A DNA stretch of 47,665 bases from Thermoleophilia bacterium (GTDB lineage: Bacteria; Actinomycetota; Thermoleophilia; Gaiellales; Gaiellaceae): assembly GCA_025934995.1 (NCBI GenBank), contig JAICWC010000009.1:1-47665 (forward strand), written 5' to 3'. Below the pieces are notes generated by a model. It did not search any database. It was not told the origin of the DNA and was given only the letters and a program-made list of their open reading frames with translations. Both the position numbers and the translations under genes were made by a program. This document shows, piece by piece, positions 1 to 9,731 of the stretch (its first letter is position 1; each line of letters begins with the position of its first letter).

Positions 1-769
1 ACGCCTCGTCGGGCAGCGTCATCTGCGGCGCGACGGTGACGGAGTCGCCCGTGTGCGTGCCCATCGGGTCGAGGTTCTCGATCGAGCAGACGATGACGAC
101 GTTGTCGATCCGGTCGCGGACGTCCGCGAGCTCGAAAGCGTCCCAACCGCGCACGGATTCCTCGACGAGCACCTGGTGGATGGGCGACTCGCGCAACCCG
201 ATCTCGACGCGCTCCCGCAGCTCGTCCGGCGTCGCGGCGAAGCCGCCGCCGTGGCCGCCGAGCGTGAAGGCCGGCCGAACGACCGCCGGGACGGGCGCGT
301 CGTCGATCTGATCGAGCGCCGTCACGACCGTCGAGTGCGGGACCTTCAACCCGCACGACTCGACCGCCTGCTTGAACAGCAGCCGGTCCTCTGCGCGCTG
401 GATCGCGTCGAGCCGGGCGCCGATCAGCTCGATGCCGAGCTCTTCGAGGATCCCCGACTCCGCGAGCTCGCGCGCGAGATTGAGCGCCGTCCCACCGCCC
501 ATCGTCGCCAACACCGCGTCAGGGCGCTCCCGACGCAGCACGTCCGCGACACCGTCGACGTCGAGCGGCTCGAGATACGTGCGGTCGGCGAATCCCGGGT
601 CGGTCATGATCGTCGCCGGGTTCGAGTTGACGACGATCGTGCGATAGCCGTCCTCGCGCAGCACCTTCAGCGCCTGGCAGCCGGCGTAGTCGAACTCGGC
701 CGCCTGTCCGATGACGATCGGGCCGGAGCCGAGGATGCAGATCGTCTCGATGTCAGTGCGCTTCGGCAA
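1..769 (-). CDS. carB: Carbamoyl-phosphate synthase large subunit, N-terminal part (truncated by window edge)
   Basis: Reverse-strand translation from TTG at 769: (M)PKRTDIETICILGSGPIVIGQAAEFDYAGCQALKVLREDGYRTIVVNSNPATIMTDP..., characteristic CarB N-terminus; overlaps carA 3' end by 17 nt; not in ATG-based ORF track. Confidence 0.93.
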   Translation of the reverse strand, partial: MPKRTDIETICILGSGPIVIGQAAEFDYAGCQALKVLREDGYRTIVVNSNPATIMTDPGFADRTYLEPLDVDGVADVLRRERPDAVLATMGGGTALNLARELAESGILEELGIELIGARLDAIQRAEDRLLFKQAVESCGLKVPHSTVVTALDQIDDAPVPAVVRPAFTLGGHGGGFAATPDELRERVEIGLRESPIHQVLVEESVRGWDAFELADVRDRIDNVVIVCSIENLDPMGTHTGDSVTVAPQMTLPDEA

Positions 770-1793
770 GTTCCTCCACCCACTGGTCGATGAGCGAATA
801 CGCGTCGTGCGGTCCCGGCCCCGCTTCGGGATGGAACTGGATCGAGCGCGCGTGCAGATCCGGAAACATCAGCCCCTCGACCGTCTCGTCGTAGAGCGAG
901 TGATGCGACGTCTCGCCCGCGTCGGCTGCCTGCACCGCGAAGCCGTGATTCTGGCTCGTCACGAGCACGCGACCGCTCGCGCGCTCGAGCACCGGGTGGT
1001 TGATGCCGCGGTGGCCGAACGGGAGCTTGAAGGTCTCGTGGTCGGTCGCCTGCGCGAGGAGCTGATGGCCGAGGCAGATGCCGAAGACGTTCGTGCGCCC
1101 GAGCAGGGCACGCACCGTGGCGGTCTCTGTCGCGAGCGGCGACGGGTCGCCCGGGCCCGGCGAGAGCAGTACCCCGTCGTACGACGCGAGCGTGTCCGCG
1201 TCGACGTCGTGCGGGTAGACGGCCACCTGCGCGCCCGCATGCGCGAGCCGACGCAGGACCGACCGCTTGACGCCGTAGTCGACGACCGCGACGCGCACCC
1301 GCCCGTCGGTCGTGTGCTCGTACGGCTCCTTCGCAGAGACGCCGGCGACGAGAGCACGCCCGGCCATGGCCGGTTGGCCGGCGGCGGTCGCGACGGCCTC
1401 CTCGACCGTTGTCTGCGCGTCGGTGACGACGCACGCCTGCATCGCGCCGCGCTCGCGCAGGTGCAGGACGAGCGAGCGGGTGTCGATGCCCGTGAGCGCG
1501 ACGACGCCGTGCTCGTGCAGCCAGTCGGTCCACGCCGGCCCGCGCACCTCGCGCATCAGCACCGCGCGTGCCTGCGCCTTGCGCGACTCCGAGCGTGTGT
1601 CGGCGACGCCGTAGTTGCCGACCATCGGCGCCGTGAAGCAGATCACCTGCTCCGCGAAGCTCGGATCGGTGACCGCCTCCTGGTAGCCCGACATGCCGGT
1701 GGTGAAGACCGCCTCCCCGCAGGCGAAGCCGTCGCCGCCGACCGAGTCGCCGTGCCAGACGCTGCCGTCGGCGAGTGCGACGAATCCGCTCAC
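753..1793 (-). CDS. carA: Carbamoyl-phosphate synthase small subunit (glutaminase)
   Basis: VSGFVALADGSVWHGDS..., FGICLGHQLLAQA glutaminase motif, NPTVQFHPE-like SIQFHPEAGPGPHD; likely GTG start at 1793 overlapping pyrC stop. Confidence 0.95.
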   Translation of the reverse strand: MSGFVALADGSVWHGDSVGGDGFACGEAVFTTGMSGYQEAVTDPSFAEQVICFTAPMVGNYGVADTRSESRKAQARAVLMREVRGPAWTDWLHEHGVVALTGIDTRSLVLHLRERGAMQACVVTDAQTTVEEAVATAAGQPAMAGRALVAGVSAKEPYEHTTDGRVRVAVVDYGVKRSVLRRLAHAGAQVAVYPHDVDADTLASYDGVLLSPGPGDPSPLATETATVRALLGRTNVFGICLGHQLLAQATDHETFKLPFGHRGINHPVLERASGRVLVTSQNHGFAVQAADAGETSHHSLYDETVEGLMFPDLHARSIQFHPEAGPGPHDAYSLIDQWVEELAEAH

Positions 1794-3088
1794 GCCTGAA
1801 ATGCGACCGCTCCGTTCGCGATCGTCAACACGACGCGGCCCCGCACCGTCTCGCCGAGGAGCCACGAGTTCATCGACTTCGACTTGAAGCTCTCCCCCAC
1901 GGTCCAGGTCCGATCGAGGTCGAGGAGGACGAGGTTGGCGCGTGCGCCGGTTGCGACGCGCGGCCGCTCGATCCCGAAGACGCGCGCGGGGCCGGCCGAC
2001 ATCCGCTCGAGCAGCGTCTCGAGCGTCAGCAATCCGGGCTGGACGAGGTGCGTGTACAGCGCTGCGAACGCCGTCTCGAGGCCGGTGACGCCGTTCGGCG
2101 CCGCTTCGAACGGCACCTCTTTCTCATGTCGCGCGTGCGGCGCATGATCCGTCGCGATGCACTCGATCGTCCCGTCGCGCAGCGCATCGAGCAGCGCGAT
2201 GCGGTCGCGCTCCTCGCGGAGCGGCGGGCTCATCTTCAGGTTCGGGTCGAGGCTGCGCACGGCGTCGTCGGTCAGGACGAGGTGGTGCGGCGTCACCTCG
2301 CCGGACGCGCGGGCCCCGGCGTCCCGCGAGCGCCGCAGCGCGGCGACCGATTCCGCCGCCGACAAGTGCATCACGTGGAGCGGCTGTCCTTCGGCCGCCG
2401 CGAGCGAGAGATCGCGCTCGACCATCACCGACTCCGCAACCGACGGGTAGCCGCCGAGGCCGAGCTCCCCGGAGACGCGGCCCAGGTGCATGTGCGAGCC
2501 ACGCGAGAGCGACGGGTCCTCGCAGTGGAGCGCGATCGGGCGGCCGGCCACGGCCGCGTATTGCAGCGCTCGCTGCAGCAGCCCGGCCGACACGACCGGC
2601 ACGCCGTCGTCGGTGAACGCCGCCGCGCCCGCATCGGCCAGCTCGGCCATCTCGGTCAGCTCCTGTCCCGACTGGCCGCGCGAGATCGCGGCCATGAAGC
2701 CGACGGGGATCTCCGCCTCGCGGCGCGCCGTCTCGGCGAGCGACTGCAGCGTCGCGGCGGAGTCGACGACGGGATCGGTGTTCGGAATGCCGAGGATCGC
2801 GCAGTAGCCGCCCGCAGCCGCCGCAGCCGTGCCCGTGGCGACGGTCTCCTCGTCCTCGCGACCCGGCGTGCGGAGGTGGACGTGCGGGTCGACGAACGCC
2901 GGCGCGAGCACGAGACCCGTCCCGTCGATCACCCGGTGCTCGTTCGTGTCGACGCTCTCGCCCATCTGCGCGATGACGCCGCGGTCGACGCGCACGTCGA
3001 GCGTCCCGTCGATGCCTTCGACAGGATCGACGACGCGCGCGCCGCGCACGACGACATTCGCTCCCGGGCTTTCCTTCATCCAGAGCAT
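1790..3088 (-). CDS. pyrC: Dihydroorotase
   Basis: MLWMKESPGANVVVRGARVVDP...; DPHVHLRTPG motif, ATDHAPH motif; ATGA overlap with pyrB stop. Confidence 0.95.
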   Translation of the reverse strand: MLWMKESPGANVVVRGARVVDPVEGIDGTLDVRVDRGVIAQMGESVDTNEHRVIDGTGLVLAPAFVDPHVHLRTPGREDEETVATGTAAAAAGGYCAILGIPNTDPVVDSAATLQSLAETARREAEIPVGFMAAISRGQSGQELTEMAELADAGAAAFTDDGVPVVSAGLLQRALQYAAVAGRPIALHCEDPSLSRGSHMHLGRVSGELGLGGYPSVAESVMVERDLSLAAAEGQPLHVMHLSAAESVAALRRSRDAGARASGEVTPHHLVLTDDAVRSLDPNLKMSPPLREERDRIALLDALRDGTIECIATDHAPHARHEKEVPFEAAPNGVTGLETAFAALYTHLVQPGLLTLETLLERMSAGPARVFGIERPRVATGARANLVLLDLDRTWTVGESFKSKSMNSWLLGETVRGRVVLTIANGAVAFQA

Positions 3089-4070
3089 CAGGCCACCTCC
3101 GCCGCGGCGAGCGCCCGTACGCCGACGGGGCCGCCGACGAGCAGGTCGTAGAGGACTGCCATGCGCACCACGAGGCCGCTGCGGACCTGCCTCTCGACGA
3201 GCGCGTCGCCGCTGTCGGCGACGCGCGGGTCGATCTCGACACCGCGATTCATCGGGCCGGGATGCATGACCTTCTGACCGGCGCGCAGGCGCTCGGGCGT
3301 GATTCCCCAACGTGCGGTGTACTCACGCAGGCTCGGAACGAAGTTCGCGCCGGCCTGCATGCGTTCGTTCTGCATGCGCAGGACATAGACGACGTCGGCG
3401 TCGCGGATCGCGTTGATGTCCGTGGTCGACTCCCCCAGTCCCTGCGGCAGCAGCGCCGGCGGGCCGACGAGGGTGCAGCGCATGTTCATGAGCGCGAACG
3501 CCTGGACGAGCGAGCGTGCGACACGTGAGTGCAGGACGTCCCCGACGATCGCGACGTGCAGCCCGTCGAGCCGCCCGAGCTCCTGCTGAAGCGTGTAGAG
3601 GTCGAGCAGGGCCTGGGTTGGGTGCTGATGCTTGCCGTCGCCCGCATTGACGACGTGCGCGTCCGCGATGCGCGCGACGAAGTGCGCAGCGCCGACCTGC
3701 GGATGGCGGATGACGATCACGTCGGGGTCGTAGGCGCCGAGCGTGAGCGCGGTGTCCTTCAGCGATTCGCCCTTGTCGACCGACGAGCCGACGGACTTGA
3801 TCGTCAAGGTGTCCGCCGAGAGCCGTTTTGCGGCGAGCTCGAAGCTCGACGACGTGCGCGTGGACGACTCGTAGAAGAGGTTGACGATGAGACGCCCCTT
3901 GAGCGTCGGCAGCTTCTTCACCTCGCGCTCGAGCGACGACGCGAACGTGCGCGCGGTGCCGAGGACGCGCTCGACGTCGTCGCGGGTGAGGTCGGCGATC
4001 GAGAGCAGATGGCGACGGCCGGTCGACTCCGGCGGCCGCAGATCGTCTTTCACGAGTCGTATCGACGTGC

Positions 4071-4074
<4 letters not shown>
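3088..4074 (-). CDS. pyrB: Aspartate carbamoyltransferase catalytic subunit
   Basis: MSTSIRLVKDDLRPPESTGRRHLLSIADLTRDDVERVL..., FYESSTRTSSSFELAAKRL, HPTQALLDLYT motifs. Confidence 0.95.
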
Positions 4075-4664
<590 letters not shown>

Positions 4665-4675
4665 TCGACTCCTTT

Positions 4676-4693
4676 CCGGCCTCGCTGGACCGG
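4676..4693 (-). promoter_or_regulatory. PyrR-binding RNA stem-loop immediately upstream of the pyrR ribosome-binding site
   Basis: mRNA sense: CCGG-UCCAGCGAGG-CCGG followed by AAAGGAGUCGAAUG; loop resembles the Bacillus PyrR binding-loop pattern CAG-UCCAGAGAGG-CUG. Confidence 0.75.
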
Positions 4694-4742
4694 GTTAAAG
4701 GGGCTCGTGCTGCGGGGACTCTAGCGCGTTCGGTCGGACGGA

Positions 4743-5378
4743 CTAGGGAAGCTGCCAGAACTCGTCCGTGAGGCCGAGCCGTTCGAGGATCGCGGCGTTC
4801 TGCTCGCGCGTGTGCGGGCGCCAGTCCGGCGCGAGCCGGTCGTCCCACCAGGCGAAGGCGAGCTCGGCGAGCTTCGTGACCGGGATGATCGCGCCGCCGT
4901 CCCGCCAGCGCCGTGCGTGCTCTTCCGACCGGAAGAGGTTCATCGTGCTTCAGGTGAAGACGATGTCCGTCCACCAGTCGCGCGCGGGCACGAGACACTG
5001 GAAGACGAGCGACTCGTCGTCCGGCCGCTCGTCGCGCACCTCGACCGCGAGCGGCTCCCCACAGTCGGGGCACGAGGTCTCGATCCGGCCGTCGGCATGC
5101 AAGGCCGCACAGATCCCGAACGCATCCCAGGCGCAGTTCGCGTACCACCAGCGCCCGCGCGCGTGGACGCGGTAGGAGGTCGGCACCGCCGAGAACGGAT
5201 TCGCCATCCGGAGCTCGTTGGTGACGGGGTCGAGGACGAGCGCATGCGCGTCGTGCAGGCGACGCCATGCCGCGAGCACGTCCTCCGGATCGCCCACCTC
5301 GCCGGGGGCCGGCGCCCGTCCCAGCTCGACGAACCGCTGGTACGTACGATTGCGAATCGCGATGTCCGCGGCCTCCAT
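4743..5378 (-). CDS. MerB-like (alkylmercury/organomercurial lyase family) protein, candidate selenoprotein with in-frame TGA (Sec143)
   Basis: ORFs 4950..5378 and 4743..4943 are in the same frame, separated by a single TGA (minus strand, 4952..4950): ...YANCAWDAFGICAALHADG...ARDWWTDIVFT[U]STMNLFRSEEHARRW...; CAWD matches MerB Cys96/Asp99 and U aligns with MerB Cys159. Confidence 0.83.
4920..4937 (-). promoter_or_regulatory. Candidate bacterial SECIS element for the MerB-like gene
   Basis: mRNA: UGA-12 nt-CUCUUCC-GGUC-GGAAGAG; perfect 7-bp stem, apical loop GGUC begins 19 nt after UGA. Confidence 0.75.
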
Positions 5379-6570
5379 GCTCGAACGCTACGCCGATCTG
5401 ATCGTCTCGGTCGGCGCCAATGTCCAGCCCGACCAGGTGGTCGCGATCGACGCGTCGCCTGAGGCGGCGCCGCTCGTGCATGCGATCGCGCGGCTGGCGT
5501 ACAAGCGGGGTGCCCGCTACGTCGACGTCGGCTACTTCGACGGGACCGTGAAGCGGATCCGGGCCGAGCACGCGCGCGAGGAGACGCTCGACTGGGCGCC
5601 GCCGTGGATCGGCCGACGGCTCCTCGACCTCGGCGAGCTCGACGCGGCGCGCATCGTGCTGACGCCGCTCCTGCCGCCGGCGCTGCTCCAGGGCGTCGAT
5701 CCCGCGCGCGCCGGCAGGGATCGCCTGCCGAGCGTGCCCGAGTTGTTCAAGGTGATCGACGACCGCTCGGTGGCGTGGACGATCTCGCCGTACCCCCTCG
5801 CCGGTTGGGCGCGCACCGTCTATCCCGACGTCGACGAGAGCGAAGCGGTCGATCTCCTGTGGCAGGACGTGATCCACGTTTGCCGGCTCGACGAGCCGGA
5901 TCCCGCCGCGGCGTGGGTCGCGCGCATCGACGAGATCTGGCAGAGAGCGCAGAAGCTCGACGAGCTCGACCTCGATGCACTGCATTTCGAAGGTCCAGGG
6001 ACCGACCTCACCGTCGGCCTCCTGCCGAGCTCCCGCTTCGCAAAGGAGGGCGGCGCCGCGCACACGCGGACGGGTGTCCGCCACATGCCGAACCTGCCGA
6101 CGGAAGAGATGTACACCACCCCGGATCCCGAGCGCACCGAAGGCGTCGTCGCCGCCACGAAGCCCCTGGACGTCTCCGGCTCCCTCGTCGACGGCCTGCG
6201 TCTCCGCTTCGAGGGAGGCCGCGTCGTCGAGATCGAGGCGGACACGAACGCCGACGCGCTGCGCGCGCGCGTCGCGACCGACGAAGGCGCGTCGCGGCTC
6301 GGCGAAGTGGCGCTCGTCGACCGCGAGTCGCGCATCGGCAAGCTCGGTCGAGTCTTCTTCAACACACTGCTCGACGAGAACGCCGCGAGTCATCTCGCGC
6401 TCGGCGACGCATACGCGGTGCCGATCGCCGACCCCGCGGACCTGCCCCGCATCAACGAGAGCGCGATCCACGTCGACTTCATGATCGGCAGCGACGCCGT
6501 GACCGTCACCGGCCGCACGAAGGACGGCCGTGACGTGACGGTCATGCGTGACGGTGCCTGGCAGATCTGA
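5377..6570 (+). CDS. Aminopeptidase, M29 family (thermophilic metalloprotease-type)
   Basis: MLERYADLIVSVGANVQPDQVVAIDASPEAAPLVHAIARLAYKRGARYVDV...; NLPTEEMYTTPDPERTEGVV, HLALGDAYA motifs. Confidence 0.9.
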   Translation: MLERYADLIVSVGANVQPDQVVAIDASPEAAPLVHAIARLAYKRGARYVDVGYFDGTVKRIRAEHAREETLDWAPPWIGRRLLDLGELDAARIVLTPLLPPALLQGVDPARAGRDRLPSVPELFKVIDDRSVAWTISPYPLAGWARTVYPDVDESEAVDLLWQDVIHVCRLDEPDPAAAWVARIDEIWQRAQKLDELDLDALHFEGPGTDLTVGLLPSSRFAKEGGAAHTRTGVRHMPNLPTEEMYTTPDPERTEGVVAATKPLDVSGSLVDGLRLRFEGGRVVEIEADTNADALRARVATDEGASRLGEVALVDRESRIGKLGRVFFNTLLDENAASHLALGDAYAVPIADPADLPRINESAIHVDFMIGSDAVTVTGRTKDGRDVTVMRDGAWQI

Positions 6571-7297
6571 CGAGCTCTACGCCGGCAGCGCCGAGCACTA
6601 CGCGCGCGGACGCATGCCGTACCCGCAGTCGCTGCCGGACCTGCTCGAGCTCGACGGCCGTGAGCGGCTTCTCGACGTCGGCTGCGGCCCCGGCTCGCTG
6701 ACCAACCTGCTCGCGCCCCACGTTTCGGAGGCGGTGGGGATCGACGCGAGCGCCGAGATGGTCGACGTGGCGGCGCGCGGCGCCCCGCCGAATGCGCTGT
6801 TCCTCCGCCTGCGTGCGGAAGAGCTGCCGGGCAGCCTCGGCCGCTTCGACATCGTCACGCTCGCGCAGTCGTTCCACTGGTTCGAGACGGAAGAGGTCGC
6901 ACGGACGCTGCACGCGATGCTCGCTCCGGACGGCCGGCTCGCGCACGTGGGCGCAACGACGCACGAGGGCGAGGGGAACGTGCCGCGCGACGAGATCGCC
7001 GGGCTCATCGAGCGCTGGCTCGGGCCGGATCCACGGATCAAGACCGGCGACCACCGCGTGATCTTCGACCGCGTCGGCTTTCGAAACCGGCGCGCGCTCG
7101 ACGTCGCCCGTGACGAGATCATCGAGCGCAGCGAGGACGACATCGTCTCCTCCGTCTTCTCGTTGTCCTATGCGGCGCCGCATCTGTTCGGCGAGCGCGT
7201 CCACGACTTCGAGCGCGAGTTGCGCGCGCTCCTCCGCGGCGGCGGGCCGTATTACGAACGGCCGCGCTTCATCACGCTGACGATCTGGGACCGGTAG
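6548..7297 (+). CDS. Class I SAM-dependent methyltransferase
   Basis: LLDVGCGPGSLTNLLAPHVSEAVGIDAS motif I; AQSFHWFE motif. Confidence 0.88.
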   Translation: MTVPGRSDELYAGSAEHYARGRMPYPQSLPDLLELDGRERLLDVGCGPGSLTNLLAPHVSEAVGIDASAEMVDVAARGAPPNALFLRLRAEELPGSLGRFDIVTLAQSFHWFETEEVARTLHAMLAPDGRLAHVGATTHEGEGNVPRDEIAGLIERWLGPDPRIKTGDHRVIFDRVGFRNRRALDVARDEIIERSEDDIVSSVFSLSYAAPHLFGERVHDFERELRALLRGGGPYYERPRFITLTIWDR

Positions 7298-8001
7298 AGC
7301 GCGGCCCATTGCCCCGCGTCGAGATCCCTGCCGCGCGCGTGCGGGTCGAAGCCGAGTTGCGTTGCGAACTTGTGCGCCTGCGGGACGCGCTTGTCGCCGA
7401 AGGAGCGCTGCAGGAAGGCCCGGTAGTCGCGTGCCTCGCGGACGGGAACGAGCGGCTCCGCACGACGGGAGGCGCGCAGCACTGCTGCGTCGACGGACGG
7501 CGGCGGCGCAAAGCACGCCCGTGGGACGCGTCGCGCGACCGACAGCTCGTACCACGCGCCCCAGTACACCGATGTGAGCGTCGAGGGCCAGACGGCCGCG
7601 CGCTTGGTCGCCAGACCCCATTCGACGATCACATCGGCTGAGACGAGCGGCAGGCGCGGGTCGTCGAGCAGACGGCGCAGGATCGCCGTGCCGGCGGCAA
7701 AAGGAAGGTTTGCGACGACGCGGAACGGCTCGCGCGGCAGCTGCACGAGGCGCGCATCCGCTCGCAGCACTTCGACCCCGAGCCGCCGAAGATCGCCGAG
7801 GACATGTGCGTCGAGCTCGACTGCGACGACGCGGGCGCCGTGGTCCCGCAGTGCACGCGTGATGACGCCCCGGCCGGCGCCCAGGTCCAGCACGAGGTCG
7901 CCGGCGGTGATGCCGGCATCGAGGACGAGCTGCTCGGCGAGCGAGCGGCTACGCAGGTAGTGGCGACCCGACGGCCGCGAGCGAACGCGGCCGACGGACA
8001 C
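7252..8001 (-). CDS. rRNA adenine N-6-methyltransferase family protein (Erm/KsgA superfamily, Erm-like)
   Basis: GDLVLDLGAGRGVITRALRDHGARVVAVELD, NLPF motif IV, FAPPPSVDAAVLRASRR. Confidence 0.82.
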   Translation of the reverse strand: MSVGRVRSRPSGRHYLRSRSLAEQLVLDAGITAGDLVLDLGAGRGVITRALRDHGARVVAVELDAHVLGDLRRLGVEVLRADARLVQLPREPFRVVANLPFAAGTAILRRLLDDPRLPLVSADVIVEWGLATKRAAVWPSTLTSVYWGAWYELSVARRVPRACFAPPPSVDAAVLRASRRAEPLVPVREARDYRAFLQRSFGDKRVPQAHKFATQLGFDPHARGRDLDAGQWAALYRSQIVSVMKRGRS

Positions 8002-8019
8002 GGAACATCACCGTCGTCA

Positions 8020-8232
8020 TTACGCCTCCGAGATCAGGTCGTCGGGCTCCGTCAGCGCCTCGATGGCGTCCTTCGCCTCCTCGAGCGAATCCTCCGGGAC
8101 CATGACCGTCAGCGGGTCGTCGGGGCCTTGAGCCTCGAGCTCCGCGTCGATACCCGCGTTCCGCAGCAGCTCTTGCAGCTCTTCGGCCTCTGCCACGTCA
8201 CCGGCCACTGCCACCTGCACCATTCGCGCCAT
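8020..8232 (-). CDS. Small DUF2007-like (putative signal transducing) protein
   Basis: MARMVQVAVAGDVAEAEELQELLRNAGIDAELEAQGPDDPLTVMVPEDSLEEAKDAIEALTEPDDLISEA. Confidence 0.6.
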   Translation of the reverse strand: MARMVQVAVAGDVAEAEELQELLRNAGIDAELEAQGPDDPLTVMVPEDSLEEAKDAIEALTEPDDLISEA

Positions 8233-9199
8233 CGCCGGCGGACGATACCGGGCGCGCCCCGGCCTTGACGAGGCGCGGATCGCCACGCTCCGGAAAGGGG
8301 ATCTCGACCACGTCGAAGTCGCGGGGAACGACCACGTCCGGGAAGATCTCACGCGCCTCGTCGCGGAGCTCGCCGCCGAAATACCGCGTCGAGACGTGCG
8401 TGAGGGCGAGGAGGCGGACACCCGCGAGCTTCGCGACCTCGGCCGCGTCGGCGGCCGTCGCGTGCAGCGTCTCCTCGGCACGCTCCCGCTCGTCCTTTCC
8501 GAAGGTCGCCTCGTGCACGAGCACGTCCGCGCCGTGTGCGGCCTGTACGACGTGCGGCGACGGCGCGGTGTCGCCGCTCAGGACGAGCTTGCGGCCGGGA
8601 CGCGCGGGGCCCAACACCTCGTCGGGCGTCACGACCGTGCCGTCGGCCAGCGTCAGCGGTTCGCCCGCCTGGAGGATGCCGCGCTCGCGGCCCGGCGGGA
8701 CGCCGAGCGCATCTGCGGCGGCGACGTCGAACCGGCCCGGGCGTTCGTGCTCGACGAGGCCGTAACCCAGCGCCTCGGCGCCGTGCTCGACCGCGAACGC
8801 CTCGAGGACGTACTCCGTGCGCTCGAGGCGGTCGCCCGGCGCGAGCTCCACCAGTGTCAGCGGATATGGGAGCCTGCCGATGAACGGGCGCAATGCGGCG
8901 AACAGGTTCTTGATCCCGGACGGGCCGTAGACGGTGAGCGGCAACTCGGCGCGGCCACGGAGCGCGAACGTCTTGAGCATGCCCGGCAGCCCGAGAAAGT
9001 GGTCGGCGTGGAAGTGCGTGAGGAAGATCTCCTCGAGATCGACCAGGCCGACGGTCGAGCGCTGGAGCTGCCGCTGCGTTCCCTCGGCGCAGTCGAAGAG
9101 CAGGCGCTCGCCGCCGCGGCGCACGAGCAGCGCCGCCGGCGCGCGTTGCGCCGTCGGCATCGAGGCGGAGGTACCGAGGAAGACGACGTCGAGATCCAC
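8198..9199 (-). CDS. rnz: Ribonuclease Z
   Basis: MDLDVVFLGTSASMPTAQR..., FLTHFHADHFLGLPG metallo-beta-lactamase motif, ALTHVSTRY. Confidence 0.93.
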   Translation of the reverse strand: MDLDVVFLGTSASMPTAQRAPAALLVRRGGERLLFDCAEGTQRQLQRSTVGLVDLEEIFLTHFHADHFLGLPGMLKTFALRGRAELPLTVYGPSGIKNLFAALRPFIGRLPYPLTLVELAPGDRLERTEYVLEAFAVEHGAEALGYGLVEHERPGRFDVAAADALGVPPGRERGILQAGEPLTLADGTVVTPDEVLGPARPGRKLVLSGDTAPSPHVVQAAHGADVLVHEATFGKDERERAEETLHATAADAAEVAKLAGVRLLALTHVSTRYFGGELRDEAREIFPDVVVPRDFDVVEIPFPERGDPRLVKAGARPVSSAGDGANGAGGSGR

Positions 9200-9224
9200 A
9201 GCCGCCCGATAGTAGGCTCCGCGC

Positions 9225-9680
9225 GTGGCCGACCCGACCGTCCTCGACGTCTATCGCCGCGAGGTCACGCCCGAGCTCTACACCGAGATCCGCGAGCTCT
9301 ACAAGACGCACTCGATCGCGGAGGACGCGCGGGACCTGCCGGGGCTGATCTCGACGCTGACGCCGGACTGCGTCTACGAGCTCGTCCAGACGGGGCACCG
9401 CTGGGAGGGGCATGAAGGCGCGGCGCGCTTCTACACGCAGCTGCTCACGGCGTTCCCGGACATCCACTTCGACCTGACCGACATCGTCATCGGCCCACAG
9501 GGCGTGTGCGAGGAGGCGAACGTCTCGGCCACCCACGAGGCGGAGTGGCTCGGCGTCGAGGCGACCGGCGAGCGACTCGAATGGAAGGTCGTCATCTGGT
9601 TCCCCTGGGACCAGGACCAGCGCAAGTTCCGCGGCGAGCGCGTCTATGTCGCCGGGATCGAGATCCCGGCGGTCGAATAG
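9225..9680 (+). CDS. Nuclear transport factor 2 / SnoaL-like polyketide cyclase family protein
   Basis: RDLPGLISTLTPDCVYELVQTGHRWEGHEGAARFYTQLLTAFPDIHFDLTDIVIG, SnoaL-like pattern; GTG start. Confidence 0.75.
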   Translation: MADPTVLDVYRREVTPELYTEIRELYKTHSIAEDARDLPGLISTLTPDCVYELVQTGHRWEGHEGAARFYTQLLTAFPDIHFDLTDIVIGPQGVCEEANVSATHEAEWLGVEATGERLEWKVVIWFPWDQDQRKFRGERVYVAGIEIPAVE

Positions 9681-9731
9681 GAACTCCGTGTCGCCGGGAT
9701 CGAGATCCCGGCGATCGAATAGGAACTTCGC
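9648..9731. repeat. Two tandem copies of a 42-bp unit, each containing a 10-bp-arm palindromic hairpin
   Basis: GTCGCCGGGATCGAGATCCCGGCGgTCGAATAGGAACTcC.. repeated at 9690; hairpins CGCCGGGATC-GA-GATCCCGGCG at 9650..9671 and 9692..9713. Confidence 0.93.

Noticed and set aside
4950-4952. Interpreting the MerB-like TGA as pseudogenisation or a sequencing error
   Set aside because: The downstream frame is intact and family-like, TGA coincides with a catalytic Cys column, a SECIS-like hairpin follows, and a second independent case exists at 14440; read-level confirmation is still needed
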